From contig OY804585.1 in assembly GCA_963680875.1 (NCBI GenBank), positions 30,246,186-30,310,185 on the forward strand: a stretch of DNA of 64,000 bases, written 5' to 3'. Origin of the DNA: Bathymodiolus brooksi. Its lineage: Eukaryota > Mollusca > Bivalvia > Mytilida > Modiolidae. Shown in pieces: positions 32,646 through 43,161 of this stretch (within the stretch, counting starts at the first letter, position 1; every line of letters begins with the position of its first letter). Position numbers and translations under genes: made by a program. The notes beneath the pieces are model-generated. The model was not told the DNA's origin. It saw only the letters and a list, made by a program, of their open reading frames with translations, and did no database searches.

Positions 32646-33087
32646 AACTTGATTATTATAAGAAAAGTGGCAGATAGAAATATCACTAGTCACGTGACCC
32701 AGCCCTAAAATTTGCATATTTTGATTTCTTTTCCAAAGACCTGTACAATGTTATATATAACTTAGGAGTATACTGAACAATTTTGAAAATCCTGCAGAAT
32801 TCCCACTATTTGTGATCGTATACTTAACACTTTTCAATCATGTAATCACACATAATGGCCAATTTCATTTTAAATCTAACTGCATTGATTGTGTCATGGT
32901 TAATATGCTCGTCTCGAATGTGGTAGATCATGGGTTCAAGTTCAGATCAGGTCAAACCAAAGACTATAAATCTGGTATTTGATGCTTTTCTGTAAAACAT
33001 ACAGATTAAGGAGTAAGACTAAGAGCAAAGATTAGTTGCCTTGGTATCAGAATAATGTATTCCAGTGGAGCAACATGTCTACTTATA

Positions 33088-36000
33088 GACTTGTTTCACT
33101 GAGCTAGCCTGTTGGTCTTGTACAAAGCAGACGTCAATCTTTGGACTGATGTTTCACTGAGCTAGCCTGTTGGTCTTGTACAAAGCAGACGTCAATCTTT
33201 GGACTGTTGTTTCACTGAGCTAGCCTGTTGGTCTTGTACAAAGCAGACGTCAATCTTTGGACTTGTTTCAATAAGCTAGCCTATTGGTCTTGTACAAAGC
33301 AGACGTCAATCTTTGGATTGTTGTTTCACTGAGCTAGCCTGTTGGTCTTGTACAAAGCAGACATCAATCTTTGGACTGTTGTTTCACTGAGCTGGCCTGT
33401 TGGTCTTGTACAAAGCAGAGGTCAATCTTTGGACTTGTTTCACTGAGCTAGCCTGTTGGTTTTGTACAAAGCAGACGTCAATCTTTGGACTGTTGTTTCA
33501 CTGAGCTAGCCTGTTGGTCCTGTACAAAGCAGACGTCAATCTTTGGACTGTTGTTTCACTGAGCTAGCCTGTTGGTCTTGTACAAAGCAGACGTCAATCT
33601 TTGGACTTGTTTCAATGAGCTAGCCTATTGGTCTTGTACAAAGCAGACGTCAATCTTTGGATTGTTGTTTCACTGAGCTAGCCTGTTGGTCTTGTACAAA
33701 GCAGACGTCAATCTTTGGACTGTTGTTTCACTGAGCTAGCCTGTTGGTCTTGTACAAAGCAGACGTCAATCTTTGGACTTGTTTCAATGAGCTAGCCTAT
33801 TGGTCTTGTACAAAGCAGACGTCAATCTTTGGATTGTTGTTTCACTGAGCTAGCCTGTTGGTCTTGTACAAAGCAGACATCAATCTTTGGACTGTTGTTT
33901 CACTGAGCTGGCCTGTTGGTCTTGTACAAAGCAGAGGTCAATCTTTGGACTTGTTTATCTGAGCTAGCCTGTTGGTCTTGTACAAAGCAGACGTCAATCT
34001 TTGGACTGTTGTTTCAATGAGCTAGCCTGTTGGTCTTGTACAAAGCAGAGGTCAATCTTTGGACTGATGTTTCACTGAGCTAGCCTGTTGGTCTTGTACA
34101 AAGCAGAGGTCAATCTTTGGACTGTTGTTTCACTGAGCTAGCCTGTTGGTCTTGTACAAAGCAGACGTCAATCTTTGGACTTGTTTCAATGAGCTAGCCT
34201 ATTGGTCTTGTACAAAGCAGACGTCAATCTTTGGATTGTTGTTTCACTGAGCTAGCCTGTTGGTCTTGTACAAAGCAGACGTTAATCTTTGGACTTGTTT
34301 CAATGAGCTGGCCTGTTGGTCTTGTACAAAGCAGACGTCAATCTTTGGACTGTTGTTTCACTGAGCTAGACTGTTGGTCTTGTACAAAGCAGACGTTAAT
34401 CTTTGGACTGTTCTTTCACTGAGCTAGCCTGTTGGTCTTGTACAAAGCAGACGTCAATCTTTGGACTGTTGTTTCACTGAGCTAGCCTGTTGGTGTTGTA
34501 CAAAGCAGAGGTCAATCTTTGGACTGTTGTTTCACTGAGCTAGGCTGTTGGTCTTGTACAAAGCAGACGTCAATCTTTGGACTGTTGTTTCACTGAGCTA
34601 GGCTGTTGGTCTTGTACAAAGCAGACGTCAATCTTTGGACTGTTGCTTCACTGAGCTAGCCTGTTGGTCTTGTACAAAGCAGACGTCAATCTTTGGACTG
34701 TTGTTTCACTGAGCTAGCCTGTTGGTCTTGTACAAAGCAGACGTCAATCTTTGGATTGTTGTTTCACTGAGCTAGCCTGCTGGTCTTGTACAAAGCAGAC
34801 GTCAATCTTTGGACTGTTGTTTCACTGAGCTAGCCTGTTGGTCTTGTACAAAGCAGACGTCAATCTTTGGACTGTTGTTTTACTGAGCTAGCCTGTTGGT
34901 CTTGTACAAAGCAGACGTCAATCTTTGGACTGTTGTTTCACTGAGCTAGCCTGTTGGTCTTGTACAAAGCAGACGTCAATCTTTGGACTGTTGTTTCACT
35001 GAGCTAGCCTGTTGGTCTTGTACAAAGCAGACGTCAATCTTTGGACTGTTGTTTCACTGAGCTAGCCTGTTGGTCTTGTACAAAGCAGACGTCAATCTTT
35101 GGACTGTTGTTTCACTGAGCTAGCCTGTTGGTCTTGAACAAAGCAGATGTCAATCTTTGGACTGTTGCTTCACTGAGCTAGCCTGTTGGTCTTGTACAAA
35201 GCAGAGGTCAATCTTTGGACTGTTGTTTCACTGAGCTAGACTGTTGGTCTTGTACAAAGCAGACGTCAATCTTTGGACTGTTCTTTCACTGAGCTAGCCT
35301 GTTGGTCTTGTACAAAGCAGACGTCAATCTGTGGACTGTTGTTTCACTGAGCTAGGCTGTTGGTGTTGTACAAAGCAGAGGTCAATCTTTGGACTGTTGT
35401 TTCACTGAGCTAGCCTGTTGGTCTTGTACAAAGCAGAGGTCAATCTTTGGACTGTTGTTTCACTGAGCTAGCCTGTTGGTCTTGCACAAAGCAGACGTCA
35501 ATCTTTGGACTGTTGTTTTACTGAGCTAGCCTGCTGGTCTTGTGCAAAGCAGACGTCAATCTTTGGACTGTTGTTTCACTGAGCTAGCCTGTTGGTCCTG
35601 TACAAAGCAGACGTCAATCTTTGGACTGTTGTTTCACTGAGCTAGCCTGTTGGTCTTGTACAAAGCAGACGTCAATCTTTGGACTTGTTTCAATGAGCTA
35701 GCCTATTGGTCTTGTACAAAGCAGACGTCAATCTTTGGATTGTTGTTTCACTGAGCTAGCCTGTTGGTCTTGTACAAAGCAGACGTCAATCTTTGGACTG
35801 TTGTTTCACTGAGCTAGCCTGTTGGTCTTGTACAAAGCAGACGTCAATCTTTGGACTTGTTTCAATGAGCTAGCCTATTGGTCTTGTACAAAGCAGACGT
35901 CAATCTTTGGATTGTTGTTTCACTGAGCTAGCCTGTTGGTCTTGTACAAAGCAGACATCAATCTTTGGACTGTTGTTTCACTGAGCTGGCCTGTTGGTCT

Positions 36001-39000
36001 TGTACAAAGCAGAGGTCAATCTTTGGACTTGTTTATCTGAGCTAGCCTGTTGGTCTTGTACAAAGCAGACGTCAATCTTTGGACTGTTGTTTCAATGAGC
36101 TAGCCTGTTGGTCTTGTACAAAGCAGAGGTCAATCTTTGGACTGATGTTTCACTGAGCTAGCCTGTTGGTCTTGTACAAAGCAGAGGTCAATCTTTGGAC
36201 TGTTGTTTCACTGAGCTAGCCTGTTGGTCTTGTACAAAGCAGACGTCAATCTTTGGACTTGTTTCAATGAGCTAGCCTATTGGTCTTGTACAAAGCAGAC
36301 GTCAATCTTTGGATTGTTGTTTCACTGAGCTAGCCTGTTGGTCTTGTACAAAGCAGACGTTAATCTTTGGACTTGTTTCAATGAGCTGGCCTGTTGGTCT
36401 TGTACAAAGCAGACGTCAATCTTTGGACTGTTGTTTCACTGAGCTAGACTGTTGGTCTTGTACAAAGCAGACGTTAATCTTTGGACTGTTCTTTCACTGA
36501 GCTAGCCTGTTGGTCTTGTACAAAGCAGACGTCAATCTTTGGACTGTTGTTTCACTGAGCTAGCCTGTTGGTGTTGTACAAAGCAGAGGTCAATCTTTGG
36601 ACTGTTGTTTCACTGAGCTAGGCTGTTGGTCTTGTACAAAGCAGACGTCAATCTTTGGACTGTTGTTTCACTGAGCTAGGCTGTTGGTCTTGTACAAAGC
36701 AGACGTCAATCTTTGGACTGTTGCTTCACTGAGCTAGCCTGTTGGTCTTGTACAAAGCAGACGTCAATCTTTGGACTGTTGTTTCACTGAGCTAGCCTGT
36801 TGGTCTTGTACAAAGCAGACGTCAATCTTTGGATTGTTGTTTCACTGAGCTAGCCTGCTGGTCTTGTACAAAGCAGACGTCAATCTTTGGACTGTTGTTT
36901 CACTGAGCTAGCCTGTTGGTCTTGTACAAAGCAGACGTCAATCTTTGGACTGTTGTTTTACTGAGCTAGCCTGTTGGTCTTGTACAAAGCAGACGTCAAT
37001 CTTTGGACTGTTGTTTCACTGAGCTAGCCTGTTGGTCTTGTACAAAGCAGACGTCAATCTTTGGACTGTTGTTTCACTGAGCTAGCCTGTTGGTCTTGTA
37101 CAAAGCAGACGTCAATCTTTGGACTGTTGTTTCACTGAGCTAGCCTGTTGGTCTTGTACAAAGCAGACGTCAATCTTTGGACTGTTGTTTCACTGAGCTA
37201 GCCTGTTGGTCTTGAACAAAGCAGATGTCAATCTTTGGACTGTTGCTTCACTGAGCTAGCCTGTTGGTCTTGTACAAAGCAGAGGTCAATCTTTGGACTG
37301 TTGTTTCACTGAGCTAGACTGTTGGTCTTGTACAAAGCAGACGTCAATCTTTGGACTGTTCTTTCACTGAGCTAGCCTGTTGGTCTTGTACAAAGCAGAC
37401 GTCAATCTGTGGACTGTTGTTTCACTGAGCTAGGCTGTTGGTGTTGTACAAAGCAGAGGTCAATCTTTGGACTGTTGTTTCACTGAGCTAGCCTGTTGGT
37501 CTTGTACAAAGCAGAGGTCAATCTTTGGACTGTTGTTTCACTGAGCTAGCCTGTTGGTCTTGCACAAAGCAGACGTCAATCTTTGGACTGTTGTTTTACT
37601 GAGCTAGCCTGCTGGTCTTGTGCAAAGCAGACGTCAATCTTTGGACTGTTGTTTCACTGAGCTAGCCTGTTGGTCTTGAACAAAGCAGACGTCAATCTTT
37701 GGACTGTTGTTTCACTGAGCTAGCCTGTTGGTCTTGTACAAAGCAGACGTCAATCTTTGGACTGTTGTTTCACTGAGCTAGCCTGTTGGTCTTGTACAAA
37801 GCAGACGTCAATCTTTGCACTGTTGCTTCACTGAGCTAGCCTGTTGGTCTTGTACAAAGCAGACGTCAATCTTTGGACTGTTGTTTCATTGAGCTAGCCT
37901 GTTGGTCTTGTACAAAGCAGACGTCAATCTTTGGACTGTTGTTTCACTGAGCTAGCCTGTTGGTCTTGTACAAAGCAGAGGTCAATCTTTGGACTGTTGT
38001 TTCACTGAGCTAGCCTGTTGGTCTTGTACAAAGCAGACGTCAATCTTTGGACTGTTGTTTCACTGAGCTAGCCTGTTGGTCTTGTACAAAGCAGACGTCA
38101 ATCTTTGGACTGTTGTTTCACTGAGCTAGCCTGTTGGTCTTGTACAAAGCAGACGTCAATCTTTGGACTGTTGCTTCACTGAGCTAGCCTGTTGGTCTTG
38201 TACAAAGCAGACGTCAATCTTTGGACTGTTGTTTCACTAAGCTAGCTTGTTGGTCTTGTACAAAGCAGACGTCAATCTTTGGACTGTTGTTTCACTGAGC
38301 TAGCCTGTTGGTCTTGTACAAAGCAGACGTCAATCTTTGGACTGTTGTTTCACTGAGCTAGCCTGTTGGTCCTGTACAAAGCAGACGTCAATCTATGGAC
38401 TGTTGTTTCACTGAGCTAGGCTGTTGGTCTTGTACAAAGCAGACGTCAATCTTTGGACTGTTGTTTCACTGAGCTAGCCTGTTGGTCTTGTACAAAGCAG
38501 ACGTCAATCTTTGGACTGTTGTTTCACTGAGCTAGCCTGTTGGTCTTGTACAAAGCAGACGTCAATCTTTGGACTGTTGTTTCACTGAGCTAGCCTGTTG
38601 GTCTTGTACAAAGCAGATGTCAATCTTTGGACTGTTGCTTCAGTGAGCTAGCCTGTTGGTCTTGTACAAAGCAGAGGTCAATCTTTGGACTGTTGTTTCA
38701 CTGAGCTAGACTGTTGGTCTTGTACAAAGCAGACATCAATCTTTGGACTGTTGTTTCACTGAGCTGGCCTGTTGGTCTTGTACAAAGCAGAGGTCAATCT
38801 TTGGACTTGTTTATCTGAGCTAGCCTGTTGGTCTTGTACAAAGCAGACGTCAATCTTTGGACTGTTGTTTCAATGAGCTAGCCTGTTGGTCTTGTACAAA
38901 GCAGAGGTCAATCTTTGGACTGATGTTTCACTGAGCTAGCCTGTTGGTCTTGTACAAAGCAGAGGTCAATCTTTGGACTGTTGTTTCACTGAGCTAGCCT

Positions 39001-40235
39001 GTTGGTCTTGTACAAAGCAGACGTCAATCTTTGGACTTGTTTCAATGAGCTAGCCTATTGGTCTTGTACAAAGCAGACGTCAATCTTTGGATTGTTGTTT
39101 CACTGAGCTAGCCTGTTGGTCTTGTACAAAGCAGACGTTAATCTTTGGACTTGTTTCAATGAGCTGGCCTGTTGGTCTTGTACAAAGCAGACGTCAATCT
39201 TTGGACTGTTGTTTCACTGAGCTAGACTGTTGGTCTTGTACAAAGCAGACGTCAATCTTTGGACTGTTGTTTCACTGAGCTAGCCTGTTGGTCTTGTACA
39301 AAGCAGACGTCAATCTTTGGACTGTTGTTTCACTGAGCTAGCCTGTTGGTCTTGTACAAAGCAGATGTCAATCTTTGGACTGTTGCTTCAGTGAGCTAGC
39401 CTGTTGGTCTTGTACAAAGCAGAGGTCAATCTTTGGACTGTTGTTTCACTGAGCTAGACTGTTGGTCTTGTACAAAGCAGACGTCAATCTTTGGACTGTT
39501 CTTTCACTGAGCTAGCCTGTTGGTCTTGTACAAAGCAGACGTCAATCTGTGGACTGTTGTTTCACTGAGCTAGGCTGTTGGTGTTGTACAAAGCAGAGGT
39601 CAATCTTTGGACTGTTGTTTCACTGAGCTAGCCTGTTGGTCTTGTACAAAGCAGAGGTCAATCTTTGGACTGTTGTTTCACTGAGCTAGCCTGTTGGTCT
39701 TGCACAAAGCAGACGTCAATCTTTGGACTGTTGTTTTACTGAGCTAGCCTGCTGGTCTTGTGCAAAGCAGACGTCAATCTTTGGACTGTTGTTTCACTGA
39801 GCTAGCCTGTTGGTCTTGAACAAAGCAGACGTCAATCTTTGGACTGTTGTTTCACTGAGCTAGCCTGTTGGTCTTGTACAAAGCAGACGTCAATCTTTGG
39901 ACTGTTGTTTCACTGAGCTAGCCTGTTGGTCTTGTACAAAGCAGACGTCAATCTTTGGACTGTTGCTTCACTGAGCTAGCCTGTTGGTCTTGTACAAAGC
40001 AGACGTCAATCTTTGGACTGTTGTTTCATTGAGCTAGCCTGTTGGTCTTGTACAAAGCAGACGTCAATCTTTGGACTGTTGTTTCACTGAGCTAGCCTGT
40101 TGGTCTTGTACAAAGCAGAGGTCAATCTTTGGACTGTTGTTTCACTGAGCTAGCCTGTTGGTCTTGTACAAAGCAGACGTCAATCTTTGGACTGTTGTTT
40201 CACTGAGCTATCCTGTTGGTCTCATACAAAGCAAA
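33088..40235. repeat. 58 bp satellite, ~123 copies, with higher-order duplication
   Basis: Unit: CTTTGGACTGTTGTTTCACT, GAGCTAGCCTGTTGGTCTTG, TACAAAGCAGACGTCAAT. Main period 58 bp, with 56 bp variants (GGACTTGTTTCA). The pattern of variants repeats at 2,078 bp: the rare GGTCCTG at 33516 recurs at 35594, and an identical variant string at 34231 recurs at 36309. A third block recurs 2,778 bp later at 39087. Recent segmental duplication or unequal exchange is implied. Confidence 0.97.
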
Positions 40236-40245
40236 CATCAATATC

Positions 40246-41172
40246 GTCGAAATGTAACTTGTTCTTGCAGTGATATAAATGTAACTTGTTCTTGCAATGA
40301 TATAAATGTAACTTGTTCTTGCAATGATATAAATGTAACTTGTTCTTGCAATGATATAAATGTAACTTGTTCTTGCAATGATATAAATGTAACTTGTTCT
40401 TGCAATGATATAAATGTAACTTGTTCTTGTAATGATATAAATGTAACTTGTTCTTGTAATGATATAAATGTAACTTGTTCTTGCAATGATATAAATGTAA
40501 CTTGTTCTTACAATGATATAAATGTAACTTGTTCTTGCAATGATATAAATGTAATTTGTTCTTGCAATGATATAAATGTAACTTGTTCTTGTAATGATAT
40601 AAATGTAACTTGTTCTTGTAATGATATAAATGTAACTTGTTCTTGCAATGATATAAATGTAACTTGTTCTTGTAATGATATAAATGTAACTTGTTCTTGC
40701 AATGATATAAATGTAACTTGTTCTTGTAATGATATAAATGTAACTTGTTCTTGCAATGATATAAATGTAACTTGTTCTTGCAATGATATAAATGTAATTT
40801 GTTCTTGTTATGATATAAATGTAACTTGTTCTTGCAATGATATAAATGCAACTTGTTCTTGCAATGATATAAATGTAACTTGTTCTTGCAATGATATAAA
40901 TGTAACTTGTTCTTGCAATGATATAAATGTAACTTGTTCTTGTAATGATATAAATGTAACTTGTTCTTGCAATGATATAAATGTAACTTGTTCTTGCAAT
41001 GATATAAATGTAACTTGTTCTTGCAATGATATAAATGTAACTTGTTCTTGCAATGATATAAATGTAACTTGTTCTTGCAATGATATAAATGTAACTTGTT
41101 CTTGTAATGATATAAATGTAACTTGTTCTTGCAATGATATAAATGTAACTTGTTCTTGCAATGATATAAATG
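40246..41172. repeat. 27 bp satellite, ~34 copies
   Basis: Unit AAATGTAACTTGTTCTTGCA + ATGATAT, with C/T variation at the GCAATG position. The period is nine codons, so frames stay open on both strands. No gene is inferred. It follows the 58 bp array after one transitional SINE segment. Confidence 0.97.
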
Positions 41173-41284
41173 ATAAATTGCTCACTTGGCATTAAACAAC
41201 AAACACTCGCTCATTTTACATTGGTATTGGTAGGGTTATCTTCCCTTATAAATTAATCTTGAAAACCAAATTTTCTTATAGTGA

Positions 41285-41543
41285 AGGGGGCTGTCATGGT
41301 CGAGATCATATGGTAGTTGGATTTTAACTACCTATGCAATCAGTGCTTATCACCACGAACGTTGTGAGTTCGAATCCCACTCAGCCAAGGTGTACTCAAT
41401 ACAACATTATGTGATAAAGGTTGTCAGTGACTTGCCGCAGGTCAGCGTTTTTCTCAGGTTTCCTCCAGCAATAAAACTGACCGCCATGATATAACTGAAC
41501 TATTGTTGAAAGTGGTGTTAAACACCATAACCCTAACCCTTAT
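41285..41543 (+). repeat. SINE-B copy, full length with telomere-like tail
   Basis: Head GGGGGCTGTCATGGTCGAGA, GGTAGTTGGATTTTAACTAC, B box GAGTTCGAATCCC, body GTTGTCAGTGACTTGCCG and TTTCCTCCAGCAATAAAACT, end GTTGAAAGTGGTGTTAAACA-CCATAACCCTAACCCTT. Confidence 0.92.
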
Positions 41544-41687
41544 AATGAAAAATGTAAGTACTGTACGATAAAAAAAATTCATCATTTAAGTTTAAATATT
41601 AATTTAAATTTGCAGTTTCAGAAAGAATGAAAAAAGTATATTTATTGGATAATTAAAATGTTGTTCCCCAAAAATTGTTTTTGTTGC

Positions 41688-41693
41688 TTTATT
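41688..41693 (-). promoter_or_regulatory. AATAAA, probable FDXACB1 polyadenylation signal
   Basis: A canonical hexamer on the minus strand 148 bp beyond the stop codon. Confidence 0.5.
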
Positions 41694-41833
41694 TCCTGTC
41701 ATTTTTTGAATTTAAGGTATATGTAAAAAACAAATTTCATTGTAAAAAAGAGTACAATAAGGGCAAAAAAAAACCTTCCCTTGACAGGCATCATAAAACA
41801 ACACCACAAGGATAAAAACAATAAAGATATCTT

Positions 41834-41839
41834 TTTATT
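41834..41839 (-). promoter_or_regulatory. AATAAA immediately after the FDXACB1 stop
   Basis: The hexamer begins two bases after the stop codon. Another AATAAA (41693-41688) lies 150 bp downstream and is the more plausible signal. Confidence 0.4.
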
Positions 41840-41840
41840 A

Positions 41841-43161
41841 TTATCTTAAAATTATCTCTAATATTCTAGCCACTTCTAACCTAATAATACTCTGTAATTT
41901 CCAAGAAGTGTCATATGACAAAGCTTTGTCATGTGATTGAAACTGTAACCTATAGCAACAACTTTTTCTACCAGTAGTTTCACATATGTAGCTATCAATC
42001 AACTCAACTGACATAATTGAATCTTCAGCCACACCTCTAATAACATCAAAAAATATATCTTCATCAAATGGTTTTGTTTCATGCTCCCAGAAGCTCATGT
42101 CGTGTTCAAATGAGACTGGAAATAAACTAATTGGCCGATATTTGAATGAATTATCTTCTCCTTCAAGAAAAATGTTTGAAAAATCAACATTTTCTAAATA
42201 TAGAAGTTCGATATGTGGCAGTTTGAAAGCTTTGGCAGTGAGAGAAGCAATGTCTGCTACAAATATTAAACAGGGTTTTATATCTTCCATTTGGTCTTTC
42301 GATAACCAAATATGACCTATTGTGTTTTGTTCACGATTTTCAAAATCTTTTGCAGTCAATTTCAAAATACCAACTACACTGTCAGGTTTTAGAACTTCAT
42401 TCATATCCAAGCTTATTTCCAAATCTGAAAAACATTCATTAAAACAAGAATGCACCTTCTGGCATATAGAGATGATATTTTCCTTGTCACATGTTTTATT
42501 CTCCAACTGAATAATACCCAACATTTCCGTTTTTACTGGGAATGTATTTGGCTTGATGCTACAAGGCATACAAACTTGGCCAATCATGACATGTAAACAA
42601 GGAATGCTATTATCATATGCTGTAATCCAAGACTGTCCTTCGCAACTTTCTAAATCCGACGTCTTGCTTGAATTTTCAAACATGGTGTTATTTCTACAAT
42701 TTGTTTCTAATGTTAACGGGTTACAGCTATCTTGTTCTTTCTGTGTATTCATTTTGTGTTTACTGTGTGTAATTTCTTCACACAGACATCTCACATGTTC
42801 CAACATAGATAATCTAAGATGATGTATCTGCTGTGATTGAATTATCTCCCCTGGTGTGGAAGTAGTCATAATATTAACACCGTCGTCTGTTAAATTTTTC
42901 TGCAAATGTTCTTGTAATGAAGTCATTTCCAATTTTTGGATTTCACAAAGTTCTGATTGCGCAATCTTGTAGAATTTGTCTCCAAAATAAGGACCTGTTG
43001 GCTCAGACAGACTCAATACTTTGGCCAAGTCTTTCATTTTATAATTATCAAGAATTGGGTGTTTGGAGTCATACTGATGTAAACAAAAGCATTTTGTCAA
43101 GCTATTTTCAAGTTTCCTGTAGACCTGTTTTATAGGATGATTTTCTTCCTGGAAGAGTTTT
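41841..43161 (-). CDS. FDXACB1: FDXACB1 exon 5 (last)
   Basis: 1,321 bp. The acceptor reads TTTCATTTTCAG on the minus strand and the stop TAA is at 41843-41841. It begins [20 protein letters not shown] after a split Arg, crosses a low-conservation Cys/Ser-rich middle, and ends with the FDX-ACB domain (last ~98 residues). Confidence 0.93.

Larger units (their letters stand above)
32885..41215 (+). mobile_element. SINE-A copy inflated to 8.3 kb by two internal satellites
   Basis: Normal head and body (TGTGTCATGGTTAATATGCTC, GGGTTCAAGTT, GGAGCAACATGTCTAC) run from 32885 to 33087. The segment TTTCACTGAGCTAGCC-TGTTGGTCTTGTACAAAGC is expanded from 33088 to 40235. The next SINE segment, AAATGTAACTTGTTC, is expanded from 40246 to 41172. 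The normal SINE 3' end, AAATTGCTCACTTGGCATTA-AACAACAA, follows to 41215. Segment order equals that of unexpanded copies at 32088, 32318 and 43487 (minus). Confidence 0.85.

Noticed and set aside
40158..41195. 345-residue frame repeating NVTCSCNDI over the 27 bp array
   Set aside because: The 27 bp period keeps frames open on both strands, and the array derives from a SINE segment.
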